64,000 bases of DNA from Dryomyza anilis (Eukaryota > Arthropoda > Insecta > Diptera > Dryomyzidae). A program made the translations under genes and the position numbers. Location: the NCBI GenBank assembly GCA_951804985.1, contig OX638132.1:5313529-5377528 (forward strand). The letters run 5' to 3'. Of this stretch, positions 43,640 through 55,040 are shown in pieces; within the stretch, counting starts at the first letter, position 1, and each line of letters begins with the position of its first letter. The notes under the pieces are model-generated. The model saw only the letters and a list, made by a program, of their open reading frames with translations, was not told where the DNA came from and did not search any database.

Positions 43640-44324
43640 AGTACTTTTACACAACTAATGTCCAAAAAACTTAAAACAACGCCTTTATTTCAATTGGTAA
43701 TACTAATACTAATTTGTAATACTAATATAGCAATTAAGATATTTCGATCTAAACTCCAAATTTTTGGATTTTTATTGTTCTGGAAAAGAATTGCTTTGTA
43801 CCTCAAAAATTTGTTAGAAAAAAGATAAATCTCATAATATGGTAATACAACATAAAATAGCATACCTTTAACTTGATCATTGAAAGGTTTTAATTCAAAA
43901 ACATTATTTTAGTATTAAAAAATCAATACAAAAATTATGTAATTCCATTTCAAATATAATGTGAATGTTACAATGTAATAATTTCGATTTACGATGGGAT
44001 TTTATAAAAATTTACATTTTTTACCAAAAATTAAAAAAAAATCACAAAATCAAAAAAATTTTAATTGAGGGATCTGAAAATATGCCAAATATTTCTGTAC
44101 TGTGTAACTGGAATTAACAATTTTAAAAAATTTGAAATATAGACAAATAAAGTAGTACAAAAATAGTCGACTATTGTATCGTATATGTGCCATTGTATTG
44201 TATATTGTAATTGAATTTGTTCGTCGCTGTTTGCTATGATTATTTCAATTCTATTTGTTTTTAAAGCGAATTCTGTTCCTCTTCACCGTATTGAAGCTTT
44301 TAACAAAAAATTAAATCTTTCCAG
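43640..44324. other. AT-rich interval upstream of the candidate exon
   Basis: It holds poly-A and poly-T runs and, at its end, TTTTAAC followed by AAATCTTTCCAG, which could serve as branch region and 3' splice site for the next feature. Confidence 0.4.
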
Positions 44325-44456
44325 TCGAACAACAGCAATACGGGCACAACGATGACAGTTACCACATCAACAATAAAACACAATATGGATTTTTCATTTC
44401 CTGAGCAATTGTTATTCGATCTGCATGAGGATTTTTTGTTTATGCCGGCAACATGA
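44325..44456 (+). CDS. Candidate terminal coding exon, protein not recognised
   Basis: Directly after a good acceptor (AAATCTTTCCAG) an open frame runs 43 codons to TGA at 44454-44456. It begins with a Ser/Asn/Thr-rich segment (SNNSNTGTTMTVTTS) typical of fly proteins and ends NMDFSFPEQLLFDLHEDFLF then MPAT. An internal ATG lies at 44352. AATAAA follows at 44499-44504, as a poly-A signal would. The DNA is less AT-rich than the flanks and not repeated here. Chance cannot be excluded at this length; no upstream exon is visible. Confidence 0.35.
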   Translation, partial: SNNSNTGTTMTVTTSTIKHNMDFSFPEQLLFDLHEDFLFMPAT

Positions 44457-44862
44457 TATGCATTAAAAGAGTGATGATTGAATGGCGCGAGAATTCAGAA
44501 TAAAAAAATCCAGAAAAAAATCACGGTCTACAAAAAAAGCATAAAATGATTAAATACCTTTTCAAATGCAAAACGCTTTGTAATGGGGGGCATTTGCAAA
44601 AAAGGATTTTAATTAAAAAAAAAAACAAAATTTAATTACATTTTTATTTCTTTTCCACTTAATGACTTTTCGTAATTTCATTAAATGGTTTACAATGAAA
44701 AAATAAAAATTTAAAATTGAAATGTTTGTTTGCTTTTAAAAGTCTCGTAAAGTATTTAAACGCAGAAATTTGTAAAGTATTTTCGTATTCTTTTGTTCTG
44801 CACGTTGTGCCCTTAAAACAAATATTTGCAAAATATATAAAAATCAAAGGAATATAAAAAAA

Positions 44863-44979
44863 ATGCTAGGAAATCCCGGTGGCGTTCGTCAAAACATCAT
44901 CTACAACCACAATCAAGTGAAAAGCAACAATGAAGTAGGTGTTTTTAAGGATGCTCAACATGTCTGGAGCTGTCATTAA
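44863..44979 (+). CDS. Candidate short coding segment, not recognised
   Basis: ATG at 44863 in an AAAAAAATGC context opens 38 codons beginning MLGNPGGVRQNIIYNHNQVK and closing at TAA 44979. The composition is protein-like and the DNA GC-richer than the surroundings. GAA|GTAGGTG near 44933 could be a splice donor after ...KSNNE. It may belong to the same locus as the exon at 44325, but order and frame cannot be established. Confidence 0.25.
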   Translation: MLGNPGGVRQNIIYNHNQVKSNNEVGVFKDAQHVWSCH

Positions 44980-46078
44980 GTGCGTGCGTGCGTGCGTGTC
45001 TGTGTGTCGAACCGTTTAAATATGATATGTAGACATGAACTGCCAAAACACACATTTTCTTGACATTAATACCCTCTTAAGTGACTCTATAAAATCTTTA
45101 TCAATTGTTCGAAGGAGGCAAACAGTTGTTGGCTGCCTTTTAAAGTATTTGAAAAACGCAAAAACATTTTTCTTTGTTCTTCAGCTGCTTTGAAAGTTTA
45201 GCCTTTGACAGATTTTTGTATATTCCGAATTTTAAATATGACCTTTACAGCACTTAACTCTTTGAACTTTTTAAATATGCCATTCTTAAGAAAAGAATTT
45301 TCATTTTATTTAAATTTATTTAAATTTTAAAGAAAATATTTACAGCAGTGCCATTTTAATCTATTTAGAAATCTGCCAAATTTCTAGAACTTGTTAACTT
45401 GACTAATGGGCAGACATTATGTGGTTGCTTATCTCATGATATGCAGAAGTATAACAAAAAAACATGACATATTTTATGTTTGTTGCCTAGAAACATAAAA
45501 AATGTTCGCGTTTATTTTACGGCCTTTTTTTACTCAACATTTAAAACACATAAAAGGTGTCCCCAATGGGTCTTTTGGGCTTTTGGACTAATATTGTGTT
45601 TTTGATACACTAAAGTACTATGTAAAACTTTGTTTGTTTGAGTTTTTCTATTACTTCAAAGTAAAAAATATTAAATTTTAATGCAATAAGCTTTGTGTTC
45701 AACGATTATTGTTAAATAATTGATTTTGTTATAGATTTCCTATGATTTTAGATTTAATGAAAAATAAAACTGAACATTTTCTCAATGTCAATGAATCCTC
45801 TAAACCAACAAAACATATGGATTATAGCGCACATAGCACATATCTACAATTGAAAAAAAAAAATACAAAACGTTTACAATAGCAGCCTCTAAAATTTATA
45901 ACACAAGGTTATTTTTAGCAATATTCACTCAATGAATATTTATATCTATTCAGCAATCCTGAACAACATTTGTTTTCCTTCCAATACTTTGTTTGCTTTT
46001 TATACTTTTTTTTGATTGTCATTTGTCGGCAAATCCATTTATAACACTTCAATAAATATATATTTTTGATTTATAAAT
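44980..46078. other. AT-rich interval with a short GTGC run
   Basis: A (GTGC)n/(GT)n run occupies about 44980-45006. The remainder has no repeat match in this window and no coding signal that I trust. Confidence 0.45.
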
Positions 46079-46797
46079 TACACAGAAAAAAAAAAAAAAA
46101 ATTATCTGCGAACTCAGTATGATTTTCCGATGGTCGTCAAAATTCTAATCACTACCCCATACTCAGTTTTTTCAGATTGCCTCAAGTTTTTATATATGGC
46201 AATTCTCGTATTTTACTACATACTTTGGGCTTTAACTCTTTAAATATCTAAGTTTTCCATTGTATTTCATTGAGTTACTTCAGCTAATATTTTGAAATAA
46301 ACCACATGAAAATCGGATTGAATCAAAAAACATAAACGTGAATTTGTATTTAATCTGAAGACTTTAAGAGTGATTTGTAAAAACAAAGTAAGAGGAATCA
46401 TAGAATTATGGATCTAGTTCCCTCATACAATATATAATTTTATGAAATTATGAAAACTTAATATGTTATGCAATAAATAATAGGTATACCTTAAAATCAA
46501 TATTTTTTTGTGTTTGACTGGTCATAACATTAGTCAGATCATTTCGAATTTCATGTAGTTTCTTTCAAAATATTAGCTGAAGTATTCTCAGTAAAATATA
46601 TAGGAAATTGGATCGACAACTCAAATTTGTAAAATGTTAAAGTCCAAAATATGTAGAAAAACACGAAAATTGCCATATATTTGTATTACGTAATAATTCA
46701 AAAACTTGAGGCAATCTGAAAAAACTGAGTATGAGGTAGTGATTAGACTCTTTAAATCCATCGGAAAAATCATACTAAGATCGTGTATAATTAAAAA
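46079..46797. mobile_element. Foldback element with ~240-bp arms
   Basis: The left arm starts ACACAGAAAAAAA and contains AACTCAGTATGATTTTCCGA, TACTCAGTTTTTTCAGATTG, CCTCAAGTTTTTATATATGG and TTGAGTTACTTCAGCTAATA. The right arm holds the reverse complements (TATTAGCTGAAGTATTCTCA, TTGAGGCAATCTGAAAAAAC, TCGGAAAAATCATACTAAGA). The arms are ~80-85% alike by eye. The ~200-bp spacer is AT-rich and non-coding. Confidence 0.82.
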
Positions 46798-48640
46798 AAG
46801 GTTTCTATTTGTTGTCTAGTGTTATTATTTCTTGCTGTTTTTCGTATAACATTTTTTGATTTTGGCGATAAATATTCGAAATTATTGACACTTTTATTAC
46901 TATAATCATTTAAAGGGCATATTTTAGGTAAACACACTGATAAATTGCAGATTTTGAGAAGTCTATAGTATGATAATGGTATTTTAAAAGCATATGCCCC
47001 AGTATATTTTGAAAACGAAAGTATGTCTCTAAACTACCTTGAGTCCTAAATTATGTTTCTAAATTATGTTTCTAAATTATGTTTCTAAATTATGTTTCTA
47101 AACTACCTTGAGTCCTACATTTCTGGTATATTTCGGAAATAATACTGGCATATTTTCGTAAAACATACAGATAAACGAAAGATTGTGGGAAAAACAGACG
47201 GAGCGAGATTGTTCCACAAACGTATCGTGCGACTGAGAAACGAATTCTATCTGTAATTCGTGGTACTGCAAACTCCGCTCTGGTCTGATAAAATTTCTTC
47301 GAAATTATGTGTCTAAATTGTCATCAGTACAAGAGAGAAATACATATTTGTCTTTTCCTATTTGTATAAAATTGCCTAATACAGTCAGAAAACCTAGTAA
47401 TAAGGAAAATTGAGAATTCCGTATAATAATAAAATTTTTCTCAATTTAGGAAAAAAAAAGTTAATTTAAAAAAAAAAAGGAAGTATTTCCAATTTTATAG
47501 CAAGTTCAAATTAAACCGAACGCTGTGTCAAGTAAGTTGTCCTTAATATTTCCATTTTCTGCGTATAGTTTGTGTATGAAGTGAAATTAACGAAATTCTT
47601 TAATATTTAACCTTCGTCTAAGTATCAAAACTGTTGAAAAGATACCTACTTGACAACTGACAGCAGAATGTTGCATGTTTTGGACATAATATAATTTGTA
47701 AGAGTTTCACAAAATAACGCAAATCTAGAAGACAATGAAAACATTTATGTATCAAAATACCTATAATATTTTACGTAAATTTCAATATACAGATTTACTT
47801 CTCTAAGAAATATGTTTAAGAATTTATTTTTGTAATCAAATTGAAATATTATAAAATATGTTGATTTCCAAAACTACATTTCTGAATATTTGAATTCATG
47901 TTTTCCAAAGAACTACTAAACTATTTTTTTAAATAAAACAACAACTATTATTTTAAAAGATTTTAATTTTATATTTCTTTAGTTCATTGCTGTGTTAGTT
48001 TCGTACTTTGTCCATATTAGGCAATTTTATTCTTATAAGTCTAGAAATACTGAATTTCCAAAAAAAAAAAAAAAATTAAAGCAATTGGTGATATATGTAA
48101 TTTAAAAAAAGGTATACAAAATACACAATATTTGGACATCCCATACATCAATTCCACATAATTCGTTGGTGCTGAGTTTAATTCCAAAAAATGTCTAAAA
48201 AAAACAATATTTTTCGAGTTTAGATTCAAATATCTTAAAACCCTGTAGGAATAATAGTATTTATTGGATTATTGTAATTAGTCTTTATAATTGAAAAAAA
48301 AATGACGTTTACAGTTTTTTGAAAAATAAGTTGTGTAAGGGACAGATTTTTTTAATTCCAAAAACTGGCTGAAAATGTCCTGAAAATTCCAGAGCAAATT
48401 TCTGAGTATGCAGTCAAAATCAGCAACCGCGAATTATATAGAATTGATGTATGGCATGTTCTTGGTACAGTAGTGTTATATTTTAGTATGCCATCAAAAA
48501 CTCTTTTAATGCTCCTCCATTTGACTCTTTCAAAATATAAATTTATGGACGTGGCACCCCCCATAGAGGGTACAATTTCAAGATGGTGTGTGTCAACAGT
48601 TATTATGATGATATCAAGATAGTTCACACCAACCACCCCA
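46798..48640. other. AT-rich interval with a 13-bp minisatellite
   Basis: Four exact tandem units of AAATTATGTTTCT lie at 47048-47100, bordered on both sides by TACCTTGAGTCCTA. A (GA)-poor purine tract and poly-A runs are present near 47450. ORFs here are not supported. Confidence 0.55.
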
Positions 48641-48654
48641 AATTCTTTAAAGTC

Positions 48655-48815
48655 ACCACACCGAAATTCACCACACCTAAAATCACCCCACTAAAACACA
48701 CCACACTAAAACTCACCACACTAAAACTCACCACACTGAAACTCACCACACTAAAACTCACCTCACCAAAACTCACCACACTAAAACTCTCCACACTAAA
48801 ACTTCTATTGCAGAA
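48655..48815 (+). repeat. 15-bp minisatellite ACCACACTAAAACTC
   Basis: About ten units of CACCACACTAAAACT with minor variants. The frame 48583-48849 translates it as a TTLKL pentapeptide repeat, because 15 is a multiple of three. The unit is the one inside the Helitron candidate at 37.69 kb, so this array may mark a second, decayed copy of that element. Confidence 0.88.
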
Positions 48816-49887
48816 TCACACCAAAATTACAATAAACAAGTATTTATGACAATCTATAGGTATTTACCGGAAGTAAACGATAGTTTTCCACAATTACAAC
48901 ATAAACATTACTTTTTATTAGTGTAGAACTTTTTTTGGAGCATGTCACAATAAAGTAATTCTCAAATATTTAACCCAAATACAGTTAGTGCTTTAGTAAA
49001 ACTAATAAATATATTTTTTTTGATGAAAAACAAAATATGCTAGAGTATATGAATATTTTATAACCTTGACATAAACATAATAAAAATATGTATGTTATTC
49101 GATTCCTATAACAAAAAAAATATTTCAGCAATCCAAATAAATAGATAAAAACCATATTTATTCATACAGACACAAATAAATTTATTTGCAAATATTTTTA
49201 TGCTCAGTCAATAGAAAAATTCATAAACATTTAAACGATGCGAATTTTATTTATATATGTTCGAATGTTGTACATATGCTGTGGGAGTGCAGAATTCTAT
49301 ATTGGCGCCAACGTGTCTTAATTCTGAAGCGCCGAAATAACCAATATGATGTTTTTTGATCTGCTATATAGCAGAAGCAGTTTTTCATTGTTTTTGTTTT
49401 TTCAATTTAAGACGCTTCAGAATTTAAGTACTTTGCATCATTAAATAAGGTCAACACCGCAAATATTTGATTAATACACATATGTGAATGTTTCTATACG
49501 CTTCTTATATGATGGGATTACAATTGTTTTCCATGCCATATTTTATGAGCTTCCGCAATGAAATTTCTCGCTTTTGCTTTTATCGTAATTTTTTATGAGC
49601 CATTAAATTGCCAGACATACTATTGCGAATTCAAAAAAAAAAAAAAAAAAAAAAAATACGCATGGTGTTTATTTGGCTAATGATAGATATTTCAAATTTC
49701 AATAGTTTTCGTTTGCAAATAAATTTAATGTTTGGCGTTTTTATATTTTGCTTAAGCAGCAAATATTGTTTTTAAATTTATTTAATCAATTCTAAAATTA
49801 TATAAAACAAAATATATATTTGATATAAAATAATGCAATAAAAAGAATAAATTCAAATATTGTATGTACAAAATTGTTGAAGCATTG
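48816..49887. other. AT-rich interval with one inverted repeat and a poly-A run
   Basis: GTCTTAATTCTGAAGCG at 49315-49331 pairs with CGCTTCAGAATTTAAG near 49411-49427, across ~80 nt. A long A run occupies about 49633-49657. Nothing else is recognised. Confidence 0.5.
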
Positions 49888-50255
49888 TCATAACCTACAT
49901 TAAAAGTGAGTTCATTTTGGTGCGCCCTTTGAAACACCATCCATCTTTCAACCCATCATGACCTCCTTATTCGATATTGCGATGTCCATCTGCCTGTCCA
50001 TCTGTCTGTTCGTCTGTCTGTTGAAAATACGATTACACGAAAACAAGAAGAGCTAAATCAATGAAACTCTTAATGTATATTACGCTGTCTGATATAGAAA
50101 ACCGTCATTCTCGGTCGATTGTAACATGTGAACCGAACACATATATTCAATTACCTCATATAACACCGACCTCCACGGGTGAATTTTTCTTTATAGCGCC
50201 CGAAATAAACCTTTTTTTATTTTTTTATCAAATATATTAACTTTTGCTCAAATAT
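49888..50255 (+). mobile_element. DINE-1-like element, copy 7, left part
   Basis: ATAACCTACATTAAAAGTGA, a deleted GTACGCC block, CATGACCTCCTTATTCG, GTCCATCTGTCTGTTCGTCTG and AAGAAGAGCTAAATCAATGA follow the DINE-1 order. At CTCAAATATA the element is cut by W. A 3' remnant continues at 51100-51147 (ACTACTTTAAAATCTCC ... AACCTTCCTTACTG). Confidence 0.82.
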
Positions 50256-51088
50256 ACAGTGTGTTTCAATCTTTGATGTCAATAACTCAGATGGTCAATA
50301 ATTTCTTCCTATTTTAAATTTGTCATTAATATTCTCGATAATTTTTTACGGATCACCCTCCTTTTTTATAATTTATAAAAATATACTAGTTCATTCCCAG
50401 TACTATTTAACTAATCAAAGTGATTTTAAACTGGTAAGTTACGCTTCAGAAATAATTAAACAGTTGTACTTTGTTGGTTGAAATTAAGAAAATAATCGAA
50501 ATGAAGAAATAATTGTAAACATTTATTTAAATTATAATATTTATTATATTACTTCACAGAACATATATTCTGTTCATATTTCCTATCATATTGATTTTTT
50601 TTTTATTTCAACCACCAAATTACAAGACCCGGCATTGTTTAATTATTTCTGCATCATTTCTTACTGCGGTTAGTAATAAAGTACTGGAAATTAATTGGTC
50701 TACCATTATAAATTAGAAAAAATGGGATGATTCTTAATGAAATTTTGAGAAATTCAATTACAAAATCAAAATTTGTATTTTTATTTTGAAAATTTCAACT
50801 TAACGTACATTTAAAAAAAGGAATAAATTATGCGATTTAAAGATGTGATACACTATTGGAAAGGTAATTTAATTTTCTAAAACATATATGAAAAATTGAT
50901 ATTCAGTTATCAATAGAATAAACTTTATGACCAATTTTCTTTAGTAGGTTATGTCAGTAATATGCATTTCTTAAACACCTTGTATCTTAAACTGGGTGCA
51001 AAATTAGACATTTTTTTATTTAATATATTCTTATTTTTTGGAGTCATAGAATGACCTTCCGAAGTTCTGACATTGATGAACCAAACAA
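50256..51088. mobile_element. Inverted-repeat element W, inserted in DINE-1 copy 7
   Basis: It runs from ACAGTGTGTTTCAATC to TTGATGAACCAAAC. The arms share TAGTTCATTCCCAGTACTAT against the complement of AGTACTGGAAATTAATTGG, and GAAATAATTAAACAG against TTTAATTATTTCTGC. Family members elsewhere end ACAGGGTGTTTGGTTCATAA. The DINE-1 sequence on both sides shows it landed in an existing DINE-1 copy. Non-coding. Confidence 0.75.
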
Positions 51089-51358
51089 TAAAATATATAA
51101 CGTACTACTTTAAAATCTCCTATTTAAAAACCTTCCTTACTGTTTTATAATTTATATTTAATAAAAGAAAATTTACGCTGCAAATTTGAATTTTGTTGTA
51201 TAATTGAATTTATTAAAAAAACATAAATTTTATTAAAAACTTAAGCCTGCTGTGTCACAGACATACGTATGCACACACACACACACTGATACTAATAGAG
51301 ACAACGAACTTTGTCGTCAACGTACTACGAGTAACTTTACTGTCACACATTTGCACTA
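51089..51358. other. DINE-1 3' remnant and AT-rich DNA
   Basis: Positions 51100-51147 are the tail of DINE-1 copy 7. The rest includes a (CA)n run near 51272-51288 and GC-richer bases to 51350 with no assignment. Confidence 0.5.
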
Positions 51359-52250
51359 TACACACTGAAAAAAAAAATGTTTGCACTTAAGATATTTTGA
51401 CTGAAATCATAAATTCTATGCGTACATGCTGCAGGCATTACATAACTTTGGAGCTTTATGGAAACAAAAGTATTATAACATTGCCAAACATTATTATAAT
51501 AACAGCCAAACATATTTTTGTTTTCTTTCAAACATATTTATGTTCATAATAAATAATATTTGGCATTCCTGCTAACATATATATATATATATATTTGAAT
51601 GTGAAAAACAATTTATTTACATGTAAACATTTTGATGTTTACATTTCATAATAATTTTAAATTTAATACCTACTCCATAAATTTAGTGCTAATATTTTTT
51701 TATACAACATTCATTTCCTTTTTTTTTAAATACATTTTATATCTTACAAACAGCCACTATCTGTATTAATATTTAGTGATTGGCGGTACTTAAACGAATA
51801 CATCCACCAAAAAGAACTTTTAAACTATATGAAAGAGTGTTACTGAGAGCTAAAAGTAGGCAGCGTTGTCATTTATTTGTAATGCCAATCATAAATATAA
51901 TTAAAGCGTTGTCATACTAATTTTATTATTTTTAAATTCGTTTTACCCACGAATAACCAAATACATATAATTCAAAGAAACTTTTTTGACGTTGGCTATT
52001 TTAAATAGCATAAATTACAAACATACATATAGTAAAATCTGATGAAATATATCTGTTTCTACAGAAACAATAATATAATGAATTCATTTAAATCTGTGAT
52101 TAAAGCAATTTTTCATTTCAATCTGAACAAAATAATAATACAATTCAATTATAATATGATTAGATTTTACTCCTAATATTTATATGGTGATTTCGAATAA
52201 CGTTATAATTACATTCAAGCATATTCAAACAAATCTTTTCTATCCGGGTA
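51359..52250 (-). mobile_element. Element X, copy 4 (reversed)
   Basis: The left end ACACACTGAAAAAAAAAATG is a diverged X terminus. GCAGGCATTACATAACTTTG, CAAACATATTTTTGTTTTC and TTAAACGAATACATCCACC match copy 1 in reverse. The right end reads CAAATCTTTTCTATCCGGGT. It is more closely related to copy 1 than to copies 2 and 3, so there are at least two X subfamilies. Confidence 0.7.
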
Positions 52251-53502
52251 AAAGTGTTCGTCACAGTAATTGCCTAATATATCGATTGATTTTTAAAAAA
52301 CCATGTTACTTTTGGAAATTTATATAATTAATTTACTTTAGTTGTTTGTCATCATATTATAATTGTTGAAAACATATATTTGTCATATGTGCAAATTAGA
52401 CTGAGAAAGGCTTTGTATGAACTACTCTACACGATTTTTCTTATAACCCACTGGAGATGTTTTCTTATTTTTTTAATTATGCAAAGTTTTAAAGAAATTG
52501 CTTGAAAACGACTCGACTATTTTTGGATACATTTTAGTTTATGTTTTCTGTTCCGTAATAACAAAATAAACGTACTGCAAAATAGACATATTGCAACCAA
52601 AATAATCCGCTGATGATGTTCTATGTAACAAACTCAATTTGATTTTAGTTTTCCGCTTTTTGGATTTTTTTTTTGTAGTGTACATATATGTTTTCATGTG
52701 TGTGTCTGTTTGCTTATGCAGCTGTTGGCATAGTTGAAGTGAAATGTTGGCGCCATCCTACTACTGCTTCAGATTTAATTGATTAGTTTAAAAATGTATG
52801 TACTACGTGTGGTACAACAAAATATGAACAAACACTACGACCACAAATACCACAAAAACTGTACAAAAACAAACCTCAGATGCATAGTCACTACATTTAA
52901 AAAACTTTGCTTTATCACAAATTATATTAATTTTATGTTTTTCATTAAATATTTTTTTTGCATTGCTAATGGACTTTTACATTTTCATTTAGTACATGTT
53001 TTTCTTCAAATAAATTGTGTTCATTTTAATTTGATAACCAAAAATATAGCAACTCATTCATTTACTTAGTGCACACAAAACACAAAAAATCTTTTATGGA
53101 TAGCGATAAAGCAAAAAATGCCATTAAATGCATATCATTTGTATTAAGTTTACTATTTTATTATTGTCTAGAAATATATGTGAAATATCAATTCAATTAC
53201 AAACATTATAACGCTAATAAGTTGTATATAATAATTGGAAATAATAAATTATATGAAAAAATCAACTTGATTAAATATTTTCATTTATTTTAATCATTAC
53301 AAAACAAATAAATTATTGATTAAAACATATCATAAATCATTCAAGAATGCTGTATATGTAAAAATGAAAATACAAATATTTTCAATATTTATTGTGTGTT
53401 CTATTGAAATTTCCACAAGAATTGTTTATTTAATTTGTAGCTATATCAAAATAAAATATTTTCATATCAAATTGATTAAAAAAATATATATTAGAGGCAT
53501 CA
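52251..53502. other. AT-rich interval, nothing recognised
   Basis: Successive ORFs of 60-96 codons (52779-53293) are low-complexity K/N/I/F/Y-rich frames in AT-rich DNA. None has a family signature. Confidence 0.4.
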
Positions 53503-53641
53503 GCGCATAATAATAGACAATTTAAAGTCAACTTTAAAAATAAATTCGACTTTTTTGACAAATTTTGTAAAGAATAAATTGTCAAAAAATAAAGTTGATT
53601 TTAAATTTAACGATGACTTTAAATTGTCTCTGATTATCCGC
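53503..53641. mobile_element. 139-bp MITE with ~28-bp TIRs
   Basis: The left end GCGCATAATAATAGACAATT and the reverse complement of the right end (GCGGATAATCAGAGACAATT) continue together through TAAAGTCA. A second inverted pair, CAACTTTAAA / AAAGTTGATT, lies inside. Non-coding. Confidence 0.85.
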
Positions 53642-53698
53642 CATATGCTTTAATCAGCAAAATAAATTTTATTTGATTTATTTTGTATATATGAGGCA

Positions 53699-54118
53699 AT
53701 CCACACACGAAAAATTTCATCAAAAATTTCACCAACTACCTGGATTCATCATATTGATGAAATCATTCATTGAATTAAAACCGTATTTTTTAAATGTTTT
53801 TCATTTTCAATATTTTTTTAACATGAAATTTCAAACACAAATTTGTCTCCATTACACATTTATGTATTTATGATTCTTAAAGGATTTATAATATTTCATC
53901 ATATTAATGAAAATATGAACATCATATTGATGAATTTTGTTTTATATTAATTTAAATATCATAAATCTTATAAGAATAATATATACGCAAATGTATAAAT
54001 GTAGACCAATTTTTTTTTAAATTTGATGATATAAAAAATATTAAAATAAAGAAGACTAAAAAAATACGATTGAATGAAATCGTCAATATGATGAATACTG
54101 GTTGTTTTTTTTTTGTGT
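53699..54118. mobile_element. Z2 palindromic foldback element, copy 2
   Basis: ACACACGAAAAATTTCATCA, TTTCACCAACTACCTGGATT, CATCATATTGATGAAATCAT and GTCTCCATTACACATTTATG match copy 1 at 23.2 kb in the same order. The right half (AATACGATTGAATGAAATCG, TCAATATGATGAATACTGG, ending TTTTTGTGTGC) is the inverted counterpart. It is more internally deleted than copy 1. Confidence 0.8.
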
Positions 54119-54505
54119 GCATGACATCGAATTTAAAAAGTTTCGAATTTTCGATTTCTCTAAAGAAAAAATCGATATCGCACAATATTCAAAATATTGT
54201 TTAAGTAGTAAAATCATTATGCTAGATATATTTACTGTAAATATTAAAGTACATTTTACATTTATACTTGAGACTAAATTTCTTATCGTCTTAAGAATAA
54301 TCATTGTCTTACATAAGGGGACAATCTAAGTCAGCACGAAAACATACTGTTTAAAAACTTTCGGATTTTGTTCAAATATTGTGATTTATTAATTTACTAA
54401 ATTATTTAAAATCGTATAATTCCATTATTCGGAAAACAATAATGAAACCAAATAGTAGAGATTTGCTTAACATATTGAATAATAATTTATTCAATAAGTT
54501 AATTA
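54119..54505. other. AT-rich stretch, nothing recognised
   Basis: Overlapping ORFs on both strands are random-looking. Confidence 0.4.
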
Positions 54506-54606
54506 ATAATTTGGCAATTATTGTGTTTAAACTAGTTTTTCTGTTATACGGCTGGATCTTACGTTTAACAGAACAACTAGTATAAACACCATAATTGCCA
54601 AATTAT
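54506..54606. repeat. 101-nt near-perfect hairpin
   Basis: The arms at 54506-54550 and 54561-54606 are complementary over 45 bp with four mismatches, around the loop GCTGGATCTT. The left arm begins ATAATTTGGCAATTATTGTG. The geometry (long stem, 10-nt loop, ~100 nt) fits a pre-miRNA-like or hairpin-RNA precursor, but equally a very small foldback MITE. No other copy was found in the window. The strand of any transcript is unknown. Confidence 0.85.
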
Positions 54607-54777
54607 GACTACATATTGCTGCATTTTGAGTTATCCAGATGTGACAGAGAAAAATGGGCTCTTGATTTATGATCAGCAAACCCGAATTATGCAAACACGC
54701 TTAACTGATTTTGTTTTTCTTGAGGTTCAAAAAACAAATGACTCGAACACAATATGCTGAATTAAGTAGCAATTTGT
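54607..54777. other. AT-rich stretch, nothing recognised
   Basis: Short unrepeated sequence between the hairpin and a Y remnant. Confidence 0.4.
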
Positions 54778-54882
54778 ACACTCAGAAAAAAATCACATAA
54801 AATCGTATTTATCGATTGATATCATAGTTTATCCTATTGACTAATTTTAAGCAACTATTAATTTGATGGTATTTTTTTCAGA
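54778..54882 (+). repeat. MITE family Y-related remnant
   Basis: ACACTCAGAAAAAAATCAC at the left and TTTGATGGTATTTTTTTCAG at the right form Y-like inverted termini. ATCATAGTTTATCCTATTGA inside matches Y copy 3. Only ~105 bp remains, so it is an internally deleted or derived form. Confidence 0.6.
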
Positions 54883-55040
54883 TTCTATGAAATGTTCATA
54901 CATTTTACAAAATTAGTTCATATTTTTAAAGTTTTCTAATTTTTTCTATTTTAACAACTACTAAGTACAGAAATTATATAATATTCAAATTAATGTTGAT
55001 CGACTTATTTTCAATAAACAAATCTAAAGGTAATAACGTA

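Noticed and set aside
49315..49427. Inverted repeat as a possible miRNA precursor
   Set aside because: The stem is only ~16 bp with an ~80-nt loop, unlike a miRNA precursor.
52779..53510. A run of three plus-strand ORFs as a possible gene
   Set aside because: Composition is that of random AT-rich DNA (K, N, I, F, Y), with no splice signals linking them and no recognisable motif.
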